A stretch of DNA of 64,000 nt from Actinomadura physcomitrii (GTDB lineage: Bacteria; Actinomycetota; Actinomycetes; Streptosporangiales; Streptosporangiaceae), in assembly GCF_008923205.2 (NCBI RefSeq), contig NZ_WBMS02000005.1, forward strand, positions 242,154-306,153. Reading direction: 5' to 3'. The notes under the pieces were generated by a model. It was not told where the DNA came from. It made no database searches and saw only the letters and a program-made list of their open reading frames with translations. The first letter of the stretch is position 1. Every line of letters begins with the position of its first letter. Shown in pieces: positions 26,477 to 34,940 of this stretch. A program made the translations under genes and the position numbers.

Positions 26477-28123
26477 TCAGGCGTCCGCCGGCCGGGCGGC
26501 GGGGGCGCCGCCGCTCGCGGCCCGCCTCCTCGTCTCCACCCCGAACACCGCGACGACCAGCACCGCGAGCAGCAGCGGGACGGCGCCGAGCAGCGCGGTC
26601 GTGTTGATCGACGGCACCGTCGCACCCACCACCAGCACGATCGTCACGACCACCCCGCCGAGCTTGCCGACGCCCGCCGACAGGCCCGAGCCGCGCGAGC
26701 GGATCCGCGTCGGGTAGATCTCCGAGCTGTAGGCGGCCAGCACCGCGGCGATCGTGGCGGTCCCGACGATCGGGCCGGCCAGCAGCACGTACAGCCACGT
26801 CCGGTCGTGCGCGAGGGACTCGCCGGAGAAGGAGAACGCCACCAGCGCCGCCGCGGTCAGCGCGGTCAGCACGATGATCGTCTTCTTGGCGCTCCACAGC
26901 CCGTACATCGCCGCGGCGACGAACACCAGCGGCAGCCCGAGCAGCGAGGAGTCGCGCAGCGCCGCGTCGGCCGACTTCTGGGCCAGCCCGAGCTTCTGCA
27001 GGTTCGACGGGATCCACAGCTGGAACCCGTAGGTGACGAGGCCGATGCCCAGTCCCAGCACCACCACCGCGATGCTGAGCCCGGCGAACGGGGGCCGGAA
27101 CAGCGGCGTGAAGCCCCCGCCGTGCGCGGCCTCCTTGCGCTCCTCGGCCGGCGGCTCCGCCCCGGCCGCCTCGGCCGCCTCGGTCTCCGCGACGTCCTCG
27201 ACGGCGCCGTACCGGGCCATGATCGCGCGGGCCTCGTCCTCCCGGCCGTGCGCCAGCAGGAACCGGGGCGACTCGGGGATCCAGTGGTTCAGCGCGATCA
27301 GCAGCACCCCGGTCGGCATGCCCAGCAGCCACAGGATCCGCCACGAGTAGTGCGGCACCAGCGCCGACGACAGCGAACTGGTGATCGCGTAGGCGAGCGC
27401 CAGGTTCCCGCCGATCAGCACCATCACCCAGCCGCGGTGCCGGCCCGGGATCATCTCCGCAAGCAGCGAGAACGTGATCGGCAGCATCCCGCCCGCGGCG
27501 AGCCCCATCATCGTGCACATCACCAGGTTCCACGTGAACGACGGCATCGCCCCGCAGATCGCCGTGGTCACGAACATGACCCCGGCCAGCAGGATCGACG
27601 AGCGCCGCCCGATGCGGTCGCCGAGCCAGCCCCACAGGAACGAGCCGGCGACCGTCCCGGCCAGGCCGAACAGCGGCAGCAGCGCCACCGGCCAGTGCCC
27701 GCCGGGGTTCAGCGCCGACTTCAGCCCGTACTCCTTGCCCATCCCGGGCGCCACGAACGACAGCGTGATCGGCTTCATCGCGTCGATCGTCACCGCCGTC
27801 GTCATGACGATGACCAGGCCGATGTGCGCCGGCCGGAACGGCGCGTCGTACGCCGCGCGCACGCGCGCCTCCCCGCCGCGGCGGGACGCGGCGAGACCGC
27901 GCGGGATGAGCCCGTAGGCGGTCAGCGCCAGACCGGCCACGATGAGCGCCATCCCGGTGATCATCGGGGCGTCCATCGACATGCCGCGCATCATGTAGTG
28001 CATGTCCGCCGAGTCGATGTACATCGGCAGGTGCAGGGCGACGCCCGCGACGCAGGCGATGAACCCGGTCCAGAAGGCGGGCGGATGGGCGAAGGTGATA
28101 CCGCCCACGGGCCGTGTTCGCAT
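26477..28123 (-). CDS. MFS transporter (sugar/aromatic-acid porter type)
   Basis: 548 residues with about 12 to 14 membrane helices. The family signature is GWLGDRIGRRSSILL in the loop 2-3 position, with WRILWLLGMPTGVLL, WIPESPRFLLAHGREDEA and the repeat IYPTRIRSRGSGLSAGVGKLGG. Two additional N-terminal helices (residues about 15-75) precede the canonical domain. The start ATG has SD GAAAGGAC. It lies 122 bp downstream of the FHA gene and may be a separate unit. The substrate is unknown. Confidence 0.87.
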   Translation of the reverse strand: MRTRPVGGITFAHPPAFWTGFIACVAGVALHLPMYIDSADMHYMMRGMSMDAPMITGMALIVAGLALTAYGLIPRGLAASRRGGEARVRAAYDAPFRPAHIGLVIVMTTAVTIDAMKPITLSFVAPGMGKEYGLKSALNPGGHWPVALLPLFGLAGTVAGSFLWGWLGDRIGRRSSILLAGVMFVTTAICGAMPSFTWNLVMCTMMGLAAGGMLPITFSLLAEMIPGRHRGWVMVLIGGNLALAYAITSSLSSALVPHYSWRILWLLGMPTGVLLIALNHWIPESPRFLLAHGREDEARAIMARYGAVEDVAETEAAEAAGAEPPAEERKEAAHGGGFTPLFRPPFAGLSIAVVVLGLGIGLVTYGFQLWIPSNLQKLGLAQKSADAALRDSSLLGLPLVFVAAAMYGLWSAKKTIIVLTALTAAALVAFSFSGESLAHDRTWLYVLLAGPIVGTATIAAVLAAYSSEIYPTRIRSRGSGLSAGVGKLGGVVVTIVLVVGATVPSINTTALLGAVPLLLAVLVVAVFGVETRRRAASGGAPAARPADA

Positions 28124-28147
28124 CACTGTCCTTTCGAGGGGGGACGA

Positions 28148-28163
28148 GGCCGGCGAGCCGGCC
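28148..28163 (-). terminator. Small hairpin downstream of the FHA gene
   Basis: GGCCGGC-GA-GCCGGCC in the 122-bp gap between the FHA gene and the MFS gene on the minus strand; it could reduce read-through. Confidence 0.4.
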
Positions 28164-28245
28164 GCGGTGGGAGCCGCCGCGGCGCCCGGGGAGTGGGACG
28201 AAGCGCCGGGTCGTGCGGTGCGAGTCCGGTTCCGGCCATCTGAAA

Positions 28246-29538
28246 TCAGACCTTCCGGTTGGACTCGAAGCGGAACGTCCGGGACAGCCCGACGCGGACG
28301 GTCGCGCCGGGCGCCAGCTCGGCGGGGGCGCCGGGCGGCAGCCGGACGAAGTCGGCGGCGCCGGGAGCGCGCACCGCGGTCCCGTTGGCCGAGCCGAGGT
28401 CGACCACGCTGACCTGCCATTCCTCCAGCCGGACGAGGACGTGCCGGCGGGAGATCGACTCCTCGGCGTCGGTCATCCGCAGCGGATGCGCGCGGCCCTC
28501 GGCCACCTCGGGCGCCCGCTCGGGCCGCCGCCCGATGAGGTGGTCGTCCTCGAGCGGGACCGCCTGCCCGTCGTCCAGCAGCAGCACGCCGAGCGGCGGC
28601 CGCGGCCCGTGGAACGGCGACAGCGTGAGCTGCAGCATCGAGATCCCGCAGACCGCGCAGTAGTGCGCGCGCGGGTCGTTGAAGTGCTCGTTCTTGCAGT
28701 TGACGCCGAGCACCCGCGGCCCGCCCGGGCGCCGCTTCGGATGCCTGCGGATCAGGCTGACCTTCTCCGGCGGCGCCCCGCCGGAGGCGGGTGCACCGGA
28801 GGCGGGTGCGCCGGGGGCGGAGGCGGGCGCGCCGTCGGCCGGTGCCGGCGGCGGCGCGGGCTCCGCCGTCGTCGGCCGGGCCGGCGCGACCGGACGCGGC
28901 GCGGGCGGCCCGGGGACCGGCGGGCCCGGGGAGGGAGTTCGCCGCAGCGCGGGGGCCGCCTCGTCCAGCACCGTCCTGAGCCGCTCGGACGGGACGACCC
29001 GCGGCCCGCCCGCGGCCGGAACGTCGGCGGGCGGCGCGGACGCGGCGGCGGGGCGGCGCAGCGCGCGGCGCAGGCCGCCGCCGCGCACCACGCCGGAGGC
29101 CAGCCGCAGCCGCGGCTCGGCCCGGCCCGCGCCGCCGAGCGTCAGCTCCAGGCTCGCCACGGGTCCCTCGAAGGTCCGCTCCGACGGCCCGTGCGCGCCT
29201 GCGCGGACGCGGACCTCGCCGCCGTCCGCCAGCATCACCCGCGCCGTCGCCTCGCCGCTGACCAGCACCGCGAGTCCCGACGGCCCGGACGGCCCGGCGA
29301 CCGCGCACGCCGGCGGGCGGGCCCCGGCCCGGCCGGCCAGCGCCCGGGCGGCGCGGCGCACCAGCTCCGCCCCGTCGCCGCCCGCCTCGGCGACGTCCCG
29401 CAGCGCGGTCAGCAGCGCGTCCACCAGCGGCGCCGCGACCGCGTCGGGTGCCGCGCACACCAGCGACAGCTCGCCCTCCTGCGCGACCAGCCCGTCGCCG
29501 GGCAGCGGCCGCGCGAACGCCCGGGACCGGCCGCTCAC
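28246..29538 (-). CDS. FHA-domain protein with a zinc-ribbon-like motif
   Basis: 430 residues. Residues 1-180 are an Ala/Gly-rich domain I do not recognise, starting SGRSRAFARPLPGDG; a remote PP2C likeness is possible. About 200-300 is a Pro/Ala linker. Next comes a C-x3-H-x8-C-x2-C motif (NCKNEHF...HYCAVCG) that could bind zinc, then a C-terminal FHA domain with LIGRRPE, SISRRHV and DLGSANGT, which reads phospho-threonine. GTG 29538 overlaps the upstream stop by 4 bp (GTGA), so it is coupled to the membrane gene. It probably senses a Ser/Thr-kinase signal; the kinase is not in the window. Confidence 0.8.
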   Translation of the reverse strand: MSGRSRAFARPLPGDGLVAQEGELSLVCAAPDAVAAPLVDALLTALRDVAEAGGDGAELVRRAARALAGRAGARPPACAVAGPSGPSGLAVLVSGEATARVMLADGGEVRVRAGAHGPSERTFEGPVASLELTLGGAGRAEPRLRLASGVVRGGGLRRALRRPAAASAPPADVPAAGGPRVVPSERLRTVLDEAAPALRRTPSPGPPVPGPPAPRPVAPARPTTAEPAPPPAPADGAPASAPGAPASGAPASGGAPPEKVSLIRRHPKRRPGGPRVLGVNCKNEHFNDPRAHYCAVCGISMLQLTLSPFHGPRPPLGVLLLDDGQAVPLEDDHLIGRRPERAPEVAEGRAHPLRMTDAEESISRRHVLVRLEEWQVSVVDLGSANGTAVRAPGAADFVRLPPGAPAELAPGATVRVGLSRTFRFESNRKV

Positions 29539-29975
29539 AGCAGCCGTCCGCCGCGCAGCCTCCACTGCACGAAGAACACCCGCATGGGCCCGTTGACGAA
29601 CAGCCACTGGCCGAGCCACACGAACACGAACATCGTCAGGAACATCGACGCCGGCACATGGTCTCCGACGCCGGGAACGAGCCCGGTGTTCAGCAGCGTC
29701 CACATCACCGCCCCCTCAGGAACGATGGTGACCAGACCGAAGAGCGTCGGCCAGTCCTTGTCCCAGCGGAACTGCATCAGCAGGTGGTACAGCAGCTCCC
29801 ACGCGAGCCCCACCACGATCACCGCGAGGAGTATCGGGTACGCGGTCCGGTACGCCGCGCCGAGCGAGCCCGGCCGGCCCGGCGAAACCGGGACGACCAG
29901 CGCGGTCAGCAGCGCGCCGACGGTGGCCAGCACGAAGATCCGCGTCTGCAGGCGTCCGGCGAGGGTGGGGATCAC
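29535..29975 (-). CDS. Four-helix membrane protein
   Basis: 146 residues with about four hydrophobic helices: VLATVGALLTALVVPV, AYPILLAVIVVGLAWELLYHLL, a third around the EGAVMWTLL segment and MFLTMFVFVWLGQWLFVNG. The charged loop MQFRWDKDWPTLFG is notable. No family recognised. GTG 29975 has CAGGAG 9 nt upstream. It is the middle gene of a three-gene operon between the flavoprotein and the FHA protein. Confidence 0.8.
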   Translation of the reverse strand: MIPTLAGRLQTRIFVLATVGALLTALVVPVSPGRPGSLGAAYRTAYPILLAVIVVGLAWELLYHLLMQFRWDKDWPTLFGLVTIVPEGAVMWTLLNTGLVPGVGDHVPASMFLTMFVFVWLGQWLFVNGPMRVFFVQWRLRGGRLL

Positions 29976-30031
29976 GGTGCGAACTCCTGCGTCGGGGGAG
30001 GGGAGTGAAGAGAGGCGGGGCCGGGCGGCGG

Positions 30032-31576
30032 TCAGACGGGACGGCCCGTCATCCACCTGATCCACTGGCGGGTCGACCGCACCGGGCCGAGCCGCGCGCA
30101 GAACCCGCGGCGGGCCAGGTCCGCGGCGATGTCCAGCGCGGCGGTCTGCATGCCGAGGAAGCTGTCGACGGCGGGGAAGTGGTTGCCCGCCGCCGCGGCG
30201 CCGGAGGCGTACAGCACGCCGCCCTCGCTCTCGGCGCCGAGCACCTCGAAGTGCTCGCCGACCGCGAGCCGGCCCGCGCCGTTGCGCCGCGCGCCGCCGT
30301 ACTGCAGCAGGTCGGCCAGCACCCGGTGCTCGGGCATGTCGGCCTCCAGCCCGGTGCAGTCGATGATGAAGTCCGAGGTGTAGCGGCCGAGGCGCCCGTC
30401 GTCGCCGCGGGTCAGCGACACCAGCCGCCCGTCCGGGGTCGGCTCGACCCGGTCGACGACGGCCTGGAACGGGTGGTACCAGCCGCCCGCGCGGCCCCGC
30501 CGCATCTGCTCCTGCCAGCGGCGCAGCTTCGGCGTGGTCGTCCCGCCGACGGCCTTGGACAGCGCGGCGCGCCGCTCGGGCCCCGCCCGCCGGAACTGCG
30601 CCTTCAGCTGCCCGCCGAACGCCGACTTCGGCAGCGTGAACGCCTGGTACGCCCAGCCGTCGCCGCCCTTGCGCCGCATCCACATCCCCTGGCCGTGCGC
30701 GCCGGTGACGAACGTGCGGAACATGTGCACGATCTGCGTCTGCAGCCCGAACCGCTCCCGGTCGTCCATCAGCCGCTGCAGGACGCGGGACGCGACGATC
30801 CCCGCGCCGCGCACCACGACCACGCCGGGCCGCGACTTCAGCGTCTCGTACACGTGCTCGTGCGGCTCGTAGGCGTTGACGACGCGGTGGTAGTCGTTGT
30901 GGGTCTCGCGGAACCGCTGCAGGTCGGGCAGGAACTTCAGGCCGGGGTAGCCGACCGCCAGGTGCACGTACTGCGAGCGCATCACCACCCGCTTGGTCGC
31001 GGAAGTGCCGGGCGGCGGCGTCAGGACGGTGAAGTAGCCGCCGCCCGCGCGGCGCCGCACCATCCGGACCTGCCCCTTGGAGAGCATCTGCCAGTAGGAG
31101 ATCCGGTCGGCCTCGCGGCGGACGGTCTCGAACACCGTCGCGGCGCGCGGGCTGAAGAAGTCGGTGAGGATGGGCTCGGTCAGCACCTGCCACAGCAGTT
31201 TCACGGACTTGTCCTGCCACGCTTCGTGCAGCGCGTAGGACGGGAAGCCCCAGATGTTGTCGGGCCGGGCGCCGGCGTCGGAGCGGATCCGCTCGCCCGC
31301 GGGCAGCTGCGACACCCGGGTCAGGTACTCCCACGACTGCCAGGGCGCGTCCCGGCCGGACAGCACCCGGATCGCGCCCGCCGCGGCCCCCTGGATCCGC
31401 AGGACGTCCACCAGCGTGAACGAGCCCAGCCCGCCGCCGACCGTGACCAGCGGCACGTCGTAGAGCGGGATGCCCGCGGCCTGCACCTGCCGATCGTGCC
31501 AGACCGGCGACCGGAGCAGCTCGGGCGTGAGATCACCGGCTGGTCGGGCACCCTGCAACGACGTCCCCCGAGACAA
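30032..31576 (-). CDS. FAD/NAD(P)-binding oxidoreductase
   Basis: 514 residues. An N-terminal dinucleotide motif VTVGGGLGSF (about 45-54), a second Rossmann motif VVVRGAGIVASRVL (about 255) and the FAD-attachment-like DFIIDCTGLEADMP near 405 place it with flavoprotein monooxygenases and ornithine-hydroxylase-like proteins. The start is uncertain: the TTG at 31576 is the first usable codon and lacks a strong SD. It leads the operon with the membrane and FHA genes. Substrate and reaction are unknown. Confidence 0.72.
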   Translation of the reverse strand: MSRGTSLQGARPAGDLTPELLRSPVWHDRQVQAAGIPLYDVPLVTVGGGLGSFTLVDVLRIQGAAAGAIRVLSGRDAPWQSWEYLTRVSQLPAGERIRSDAGARPDNIWGFPSYALHEAWQDKSVKLLWQVLTEPILTDFFSPRAATVFETVRREADRISYWQMLSKGQVRMVRRRAGGGYFTVLTPPPGTSATKRVVMRSQYVHLAVGYPGLKFLPDLQRFRETHNDYHRVVNAYEPHEHVYETLKSRPGVVVVRGAGIVASRVLQRLMDDRERFGLQTQIVHMFRTFVTGAHGQGMWMRRKGGDGWAYQAFTLPKSAFGGQLKAQFRRAGPERRAALSKAVGGTTTPKLRRWQEQMRRGRAGGWYHPFQAVVDRVEPTPDGRLVSLTRGDDGRLGRYTSDFIIDCTGLEADMPEHRVLADLLQYGGARRNGAGRLAVGEHFEVLGAESEGGVLYASGAAAAGNHFPAVDSFLGMQTAALDIAADLARRGFCARLGPVRSTRQWIRWMTGRPV

Positions 31577-31852
31577 GATCAGTTCGAACCGGCCGACACC
31601 CTATCCCAAACGCGGCGCCCGGCACGGGCGATCGCGGAGGCCGCCGGGCGTGCGGCCCGGCGGCGGTTTCGGATTGAAACGGGCGGCACGGGTATGCGCC
31701 CGGACCGAACTTCTCGCCGACCTGCTCCCGGACGGCGCCGGCCGGGACTGAGAGCCGGACCGAGGACGCGGGCCGAGAGCCCGCCGCCCCGTCCACCGCG
31801 CCGGACGGGGGCGGCGCTGGCGGCGCCGGTCGCGGAGCGGTAGAAAGTCGTC

Positions 31853-32332
31853 ATGACCGAGGAAGGGGGCGAGGGCGCCGACGAGGTCACCTCCGCGCTG
31901 CTCACCGCGTCGCGGCTGCTCGTCGCGATCTCCGCGCGGTCCCTCGCCGCCGTCGAGGACGCCGTCACCCTGCCGCAGTTCCGGCTGCTGGTCGTGCTGT
32001 CCGCGCAGGGGCCGGCCAAGCTCGTCACGCTCGCCGGGCTGCTGGAGGTCAACCCCTCGACCGCGCTGCGGATGGTCGACCGGCTGGCCGCGGCCGGGCT
32101 GGTCGACCGGCAGGCCAGCCCCGCCAGCGGCCGGGAGGTGCGCATCCAGCTCACCGCGGCGGGCCGCGGCATCGTCGACGACGTCACCGCCCGCCGCCGC
32201 GCCGGCATCGCCGCCGTCGTCGCCCGGATGCCGCCCGGGCAGCGCCGGGCGCTGGTCGCCGCGCTGCGCGCCTTCAACGACGCGGGCGGCGAGCCGCCCC
32301 TCACCAACCTCGCCCGCCTCGGCTGGACCTGA
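31853..32332 (+). CDS. MarR family regulator
   Basis: 159 residues with the MarR winged helix: TLPQFRLLVVLSAQGPAKLVTLAGLLEV, then STALRMVDRLAAAGLVDRQASP and the wing GREVRIQLTAAG. It is divergent from the flavoprotein operon across 276 bp and is the best candidate to control it. TAGAAA lies 6 nt upstream of the ATG. The 276-bp gap shows no clear palindrome. Confidence 0.88.
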   Translation: MTEEGGEGADEVTSALLTASRLLVAISARSLAAVEDAVTLPQFRLLVVLSAQGPAKLVTLAGLLEVNPSTALRMVDRLAAAGLVDRQASPASGREVRIQLTAAGRGIVDDVTARRRAGIAAVVARMPPGQRRALVAALRAFNDAGGEPPLTNLARLGWT

Positions 32333-32370
32333 CGGGCCTGCCCCCGCGCGGCTCCCGCGGCTCCGGCGGT

Positions 32371-33057
32371 TCAGCCGCGCGGCATCACCAGCGCCCACGA
32401 CTTGACCGAGCCGTGCCCGTGCCAGGGCAGGTGGTCGGCGATGTGCCCGAACGACGAGCCCGCCTCGCCGTTCAGCAGCGTCACCTCCGTGACCGGCCCG
32501 GACGGCAGCCGCGCGCAGAACGTGAACGCCCACACCGGGCGGTCCGGCAGCGCGTACCCGGTGAACAGCTCCTCGATCACGACCCATGTCGGCGGTCGGG
32601 CGGCCATGGCCGCCCGGTCGGCGCCGGTGAGGCCGCCGAAGTCGCGCGTCGCGGCCGGCCCGTAGAACACCTCCGCCTCGCGGCCGCCGCCGTCCAGCGG
32701 CACCGCGGTCGCGTGCGCGGCGAGGTCGCAGCCGGGCAGCAGGGCGGCGGCGAACACCGGGAACCCCGTGTGCGCCCACCCGTCGAGCGCGTCGGCGGCC
32801 GGGGGCCGGTCGCCGCCGGGCACGCCCACCGCCTGGTCCCAGGCGAACATCCCGCCGAAGCTCGGATGCGACACCCCGATGGGCAGCTGGACGAGCCCGT
32901 CGTCCTGCGGCTGCGGCGCCGCGATCGCGATCCGCACGCCCGTCCCCGCCACGTCGACCTCCGCGCCGGCGGCCGACGCGGGCAGCGCGTGCCCCTCCGC
33001 CAGCATCCGCGCGAGCAGTTCCGCGGCGTCCTCCGCCCCGATGTCCATGATGATCAC
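32371..33057 (-). CDS. Uncharacterised protein
   Basis: 228 residues, no signal peptide or membrane helix. It has conserved-looking, aromatic-rich blocks (QLPIGVSHPSFGGMFAWDQA, PTWVVIEELFTGYALPD, VWAFTFCARLPSG, LPWHGHGSVKSWALVMP). It resembles small actinobacterial DUF proteins of immunity or enzyme-adaptor type, but I cannot name the family with confidence. The GTG at 33057 and an internal ATG (33048) are both possible starts. It is convergent with marR and in line with the sirtuin gene upstream on the same strand. Confidence 0.65.
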   Translation of the reverse strand: MIIMDIGAEDAAELLARMLAEGHALPASAAGAEVDVAGTGVRIAIAAPQPQDDGLVQLPIGVSHPSFGGMFAWDQAVGVPGGDRPPAADALDGWAHTGFPVFAAALLPGCDLAAHATAVPLDGGGREAEVFYGPAATRDFGGLTGADRAAMAARPPTWVVIEELFTGYALPDRPVWAFTFCARLPSGPVTEVTLLNGEAGSSFGHIADHLPWHGHGSVKSWALVMPRG

Positions 33058-33114
33058 CGTAGCGGGACGGAGCCGGAGGCATCCGCCGTTTCCCGCAACC
33101 CCCCGGCGGGGCCG

Positions 33115-33966
33115 TCACGAGGTCAGGGCGACGAGCTCCTCCAGGGTCGCGCCGAGCGGCGCGTCCAGCGTCAGCAGCGCGTGCGGGTCGCCGCGCGTCG
33201 CGCCCCGGTTGACGATCGCGACGGGTACGCGGTGCCGCGCCGCGTGCCGGACGAACCGGTACCCCGACAGCACCGTCAGCGACGACCCGAGCACCAGCAG
33301 CGTGCCGGCGGACTCGGTGAGCGCGTAGCAGTCGCGGACCCGCGCGGGCGGCACGTTCTCGCCGAAGAAGATCACGTCGGGCTTCAGCAGCCCGCCGCAC
33401 CGCGCGCAGTCCACCGTCCGGAACGAGGCGGCGTCGGCGTCGGACAGCACGGCGTCGCCGTCGGGGTTGATCATGCCAGGACGGGCGTCCCAGCCCGGGT
33501 TGGCGGCGCGCAGCCGCTCCTCCAGCCGCGTCCGCGGGGTGCGCTCGCCGCAGCCGAGGCACACCACCCGGTCGAGGCCGCCGTGCAGCTCGACGACGCC
33601 GTCCGCGCCCGCCGCCTGGTGCAGCCCGTCGACGTTCTGGGTGATGATCCCCGCCAGCAGGCCGCGCCGCTGCAGTTCGGCGACCGCGCGGTGGCCCGCG
33701 TTCGGCCGGGCGCCCGCGATGTGCCGCCAGCCGAGATGGCTGCGCGCCCAGTAACGGCGCCGCGCCGCGGCGTCCCCGGTGAAGCGCTGGTAGGTCATCG
33801 GCTCGGCGCGCCGCCGCCGGCCGGTCTCGCCGCGATAGTCCGGAATGCCGGATTCTGTGGAGAGTCCGGCGCCGCTCAGCACCACCACGTCGCCGTCGGC
33901 GACCAGGTCCGCCAGGGCCGCCAGCCCCGGGACCGCCTCCGCCCGCTCCTCTGCAACCTGCGTCAC
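33115..33966 (-). CDS. Sir2-type NAD-dependent deacylase
   Basis: 283 residues from the GTG at 33966. All sirtuin motifs are present: [15 protein letters not shown] (32-46), TQNVDGLHQ (109-117), catalytic His in ELHGG (His128), four zinc cysteines (136, 139, 187, 190), GSSLTV and INRG-like VNRG near the end. It removes acyl groups from protein lysines. The start is uncertain: upstream in-frame GTGs at 33981 and 33984 exist, and the chosen one has GGAGAG directly against it. Divergent from the DeoR gene. Confidence 0.9.
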   Translation of the reverse strand: MTQVAEERAEAVPGLAALADLVADGDVVVLSGAGLSTESGIPDYRGETGRRRRAEPMTYQRFTGDAAARRRYWARSHLGWRHIAGARPNAGHRAVAELQRRGLLAGIITQNVDGLHQAAGADGVVELHGGLDRVVCLGCGERTPRTRLEERLRAANPGWDARPGMINPDGDAVLSDADAASFRTVDCARCGGLLKPDVIFFGENVPPARVRDCYALTESAGTLLVLGSSLTVLSGYRFVRHAARHRVPVAIVNRGATRGDPHALLTLDAPLGATLEELVALTS

Positions 33967-34141
33967 CTCTCCATGGTGCACGACGGGACGGTTGACCGAA
34001 CGCCCTGACAGACGGTGACCGCCGGCGCGTCCGCACCCGGAATGGTCTTGACAGCACTGACTGACTCCTGCCAAGGGATGACCGGGATATGTGCAGGTCA
34101 GGTGCGTGCATGACGGAGTTCGAGCAACTTTCCACCAGGTG

Positions 34142-34159
34142 ATGACCGAAGTCGGTCAT
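34142..34159 (+). promoter_or_regulatory. 18-bp palindrome, DeoR operator
   Basis: ATGACCGA-AG-TCGGTCAT, a perfect 8-bp inverted repeat just upstream of the TACGTT -10 box of deoR. A lone ATGACCG copy lies at 34078-34084, and TCGGTCAT recurs upstream of the kinase gene (36383-36390). Together these indicate the site of the DeoR protein. Confidence 0.75.
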
Positions 34160-34165
34160 AGGTGC

Positions 34166-34171
34166 TACGTT
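34166..34171 (+). promoter_or_regulatory. Candidate -10 box (TACGTT) of deoR, leaderless
   Basis: TACGTT ends 7 nt before the GTG start and 7 nt after the operator palindrome; bound repressor would block it. No SD is present. Confidence 0.5.
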
Positions 34172-34178
34172 CCCCTGC

Positions 34179-34940
34179 GTGACCTCGAGCAAGCGACGCG
34201 CGCAGATCGTGTCCTCGCTGCGCACGAAGGGGGCGGCCTCCGTCAGGGAACTGGCCGAGAGCCTTCAGGTGAGCGAGTCGACGATCCGCCGGGACCTGGA
34301 CCTGTTGGACCGCAACGGGGAGCTGGTCCGCACCTACGGCGGCGCCGCGCTGACCCCGCGGGCGGCGGCCCCGGAGATCTCCTTCGCGGCGTCGGCCGAG
34401 CACGACAGCGCCGAGAAGGAGGCGGTGGCGGCGCGGGCCGCCGCCCTGGTCGAGGACGACATGGTCGTCGTGCTCGACATCGGCACGAGCACGCGGCTGC
34501 TCGCCCGGCACCTGCGCGGCCGCCCGGTCACCGTGATCACCGCGAACCTGGCCGTGCTGGACGAGCTGCGCGACGACGAGGCCGTCCGGCTGTGCCTGCT
34601 CGGCGGCGTGGTCCGGCGCAACTACCTGACGCTCGTCGGGTCGCTGACCGAGGCCGCGCTCCGCCAGGTCCGCGCCGACCTGGTGTTCCTCAGCTGCACC
34701 GGGGTGCGGCCGAACGGCCTCGTGGTGGACGACATGGAGGTCGAGACCCCGATCAAGCAGGCGATGATCGAGTCCGCCGACCGGGTCGCGCTCGTCGCCT
34801 CCGAGGCCAAGTTCCCCGGCACCGGCTCGCTGCGCGTGTGCTCCCTCGACCAGGTGGACGCGCTCGTCACCACGGCCGGGGCCGATCCGAAGACTCTCGA
34901 GCTCTGCCGGCAGGCGGGCGGGAAGGTGTTCATCGCATGA
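34179..34940 (+). CDS. DeoR family sugar regulator
   Basis: 253 residues. An N-terminal HTH (RRAQIVSSLRTKGAASVRELAESLQVSESTIRRDL region, 5-45) and the effector domain with the sugar-phosphate-isomerase-like DIGTSTRLLARHL, TANLAVLDEL and LGGVVRRNYLTLVG. DeoR proteins usually sense phosphorylated sugars, which fits the kinase and phospho-glycosidase genes downstream. ATGA overlap with the GH4 gene. Confidence 0.92.
   Translation: MTSSKRRAQIVSSLRTKGAASVRELAESLQVSESTIRRDLDLLDRNGELVRTYGGAALTPRAAAPEISFAASAEHDSAEKEAVAARAAALVEDDMVVVLDIGTSTRLLARHLRGRPVTVITANLAVLDELRDDEAVRLCLLGGVVRRNYLTLVGSLTEAALRQVRADLVFLSCTGVRPNGLVVDDMEVETPIKQAMIESADRVALVASEAKFPGTGSLRVCSLDQVDALVTTAGADPKTLELCRQAGGKVFIA

Noticed and set aside
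26477-29458. A single 993-codon gene spanning the MFS carrier and the region opposite the FHA gene
   Set aside because: The frame is open only because of high GC. The MFS start at 28123 has an SD and normal N-terminus, and the upstream part is the out-of-frame shadow of the FHA gene.
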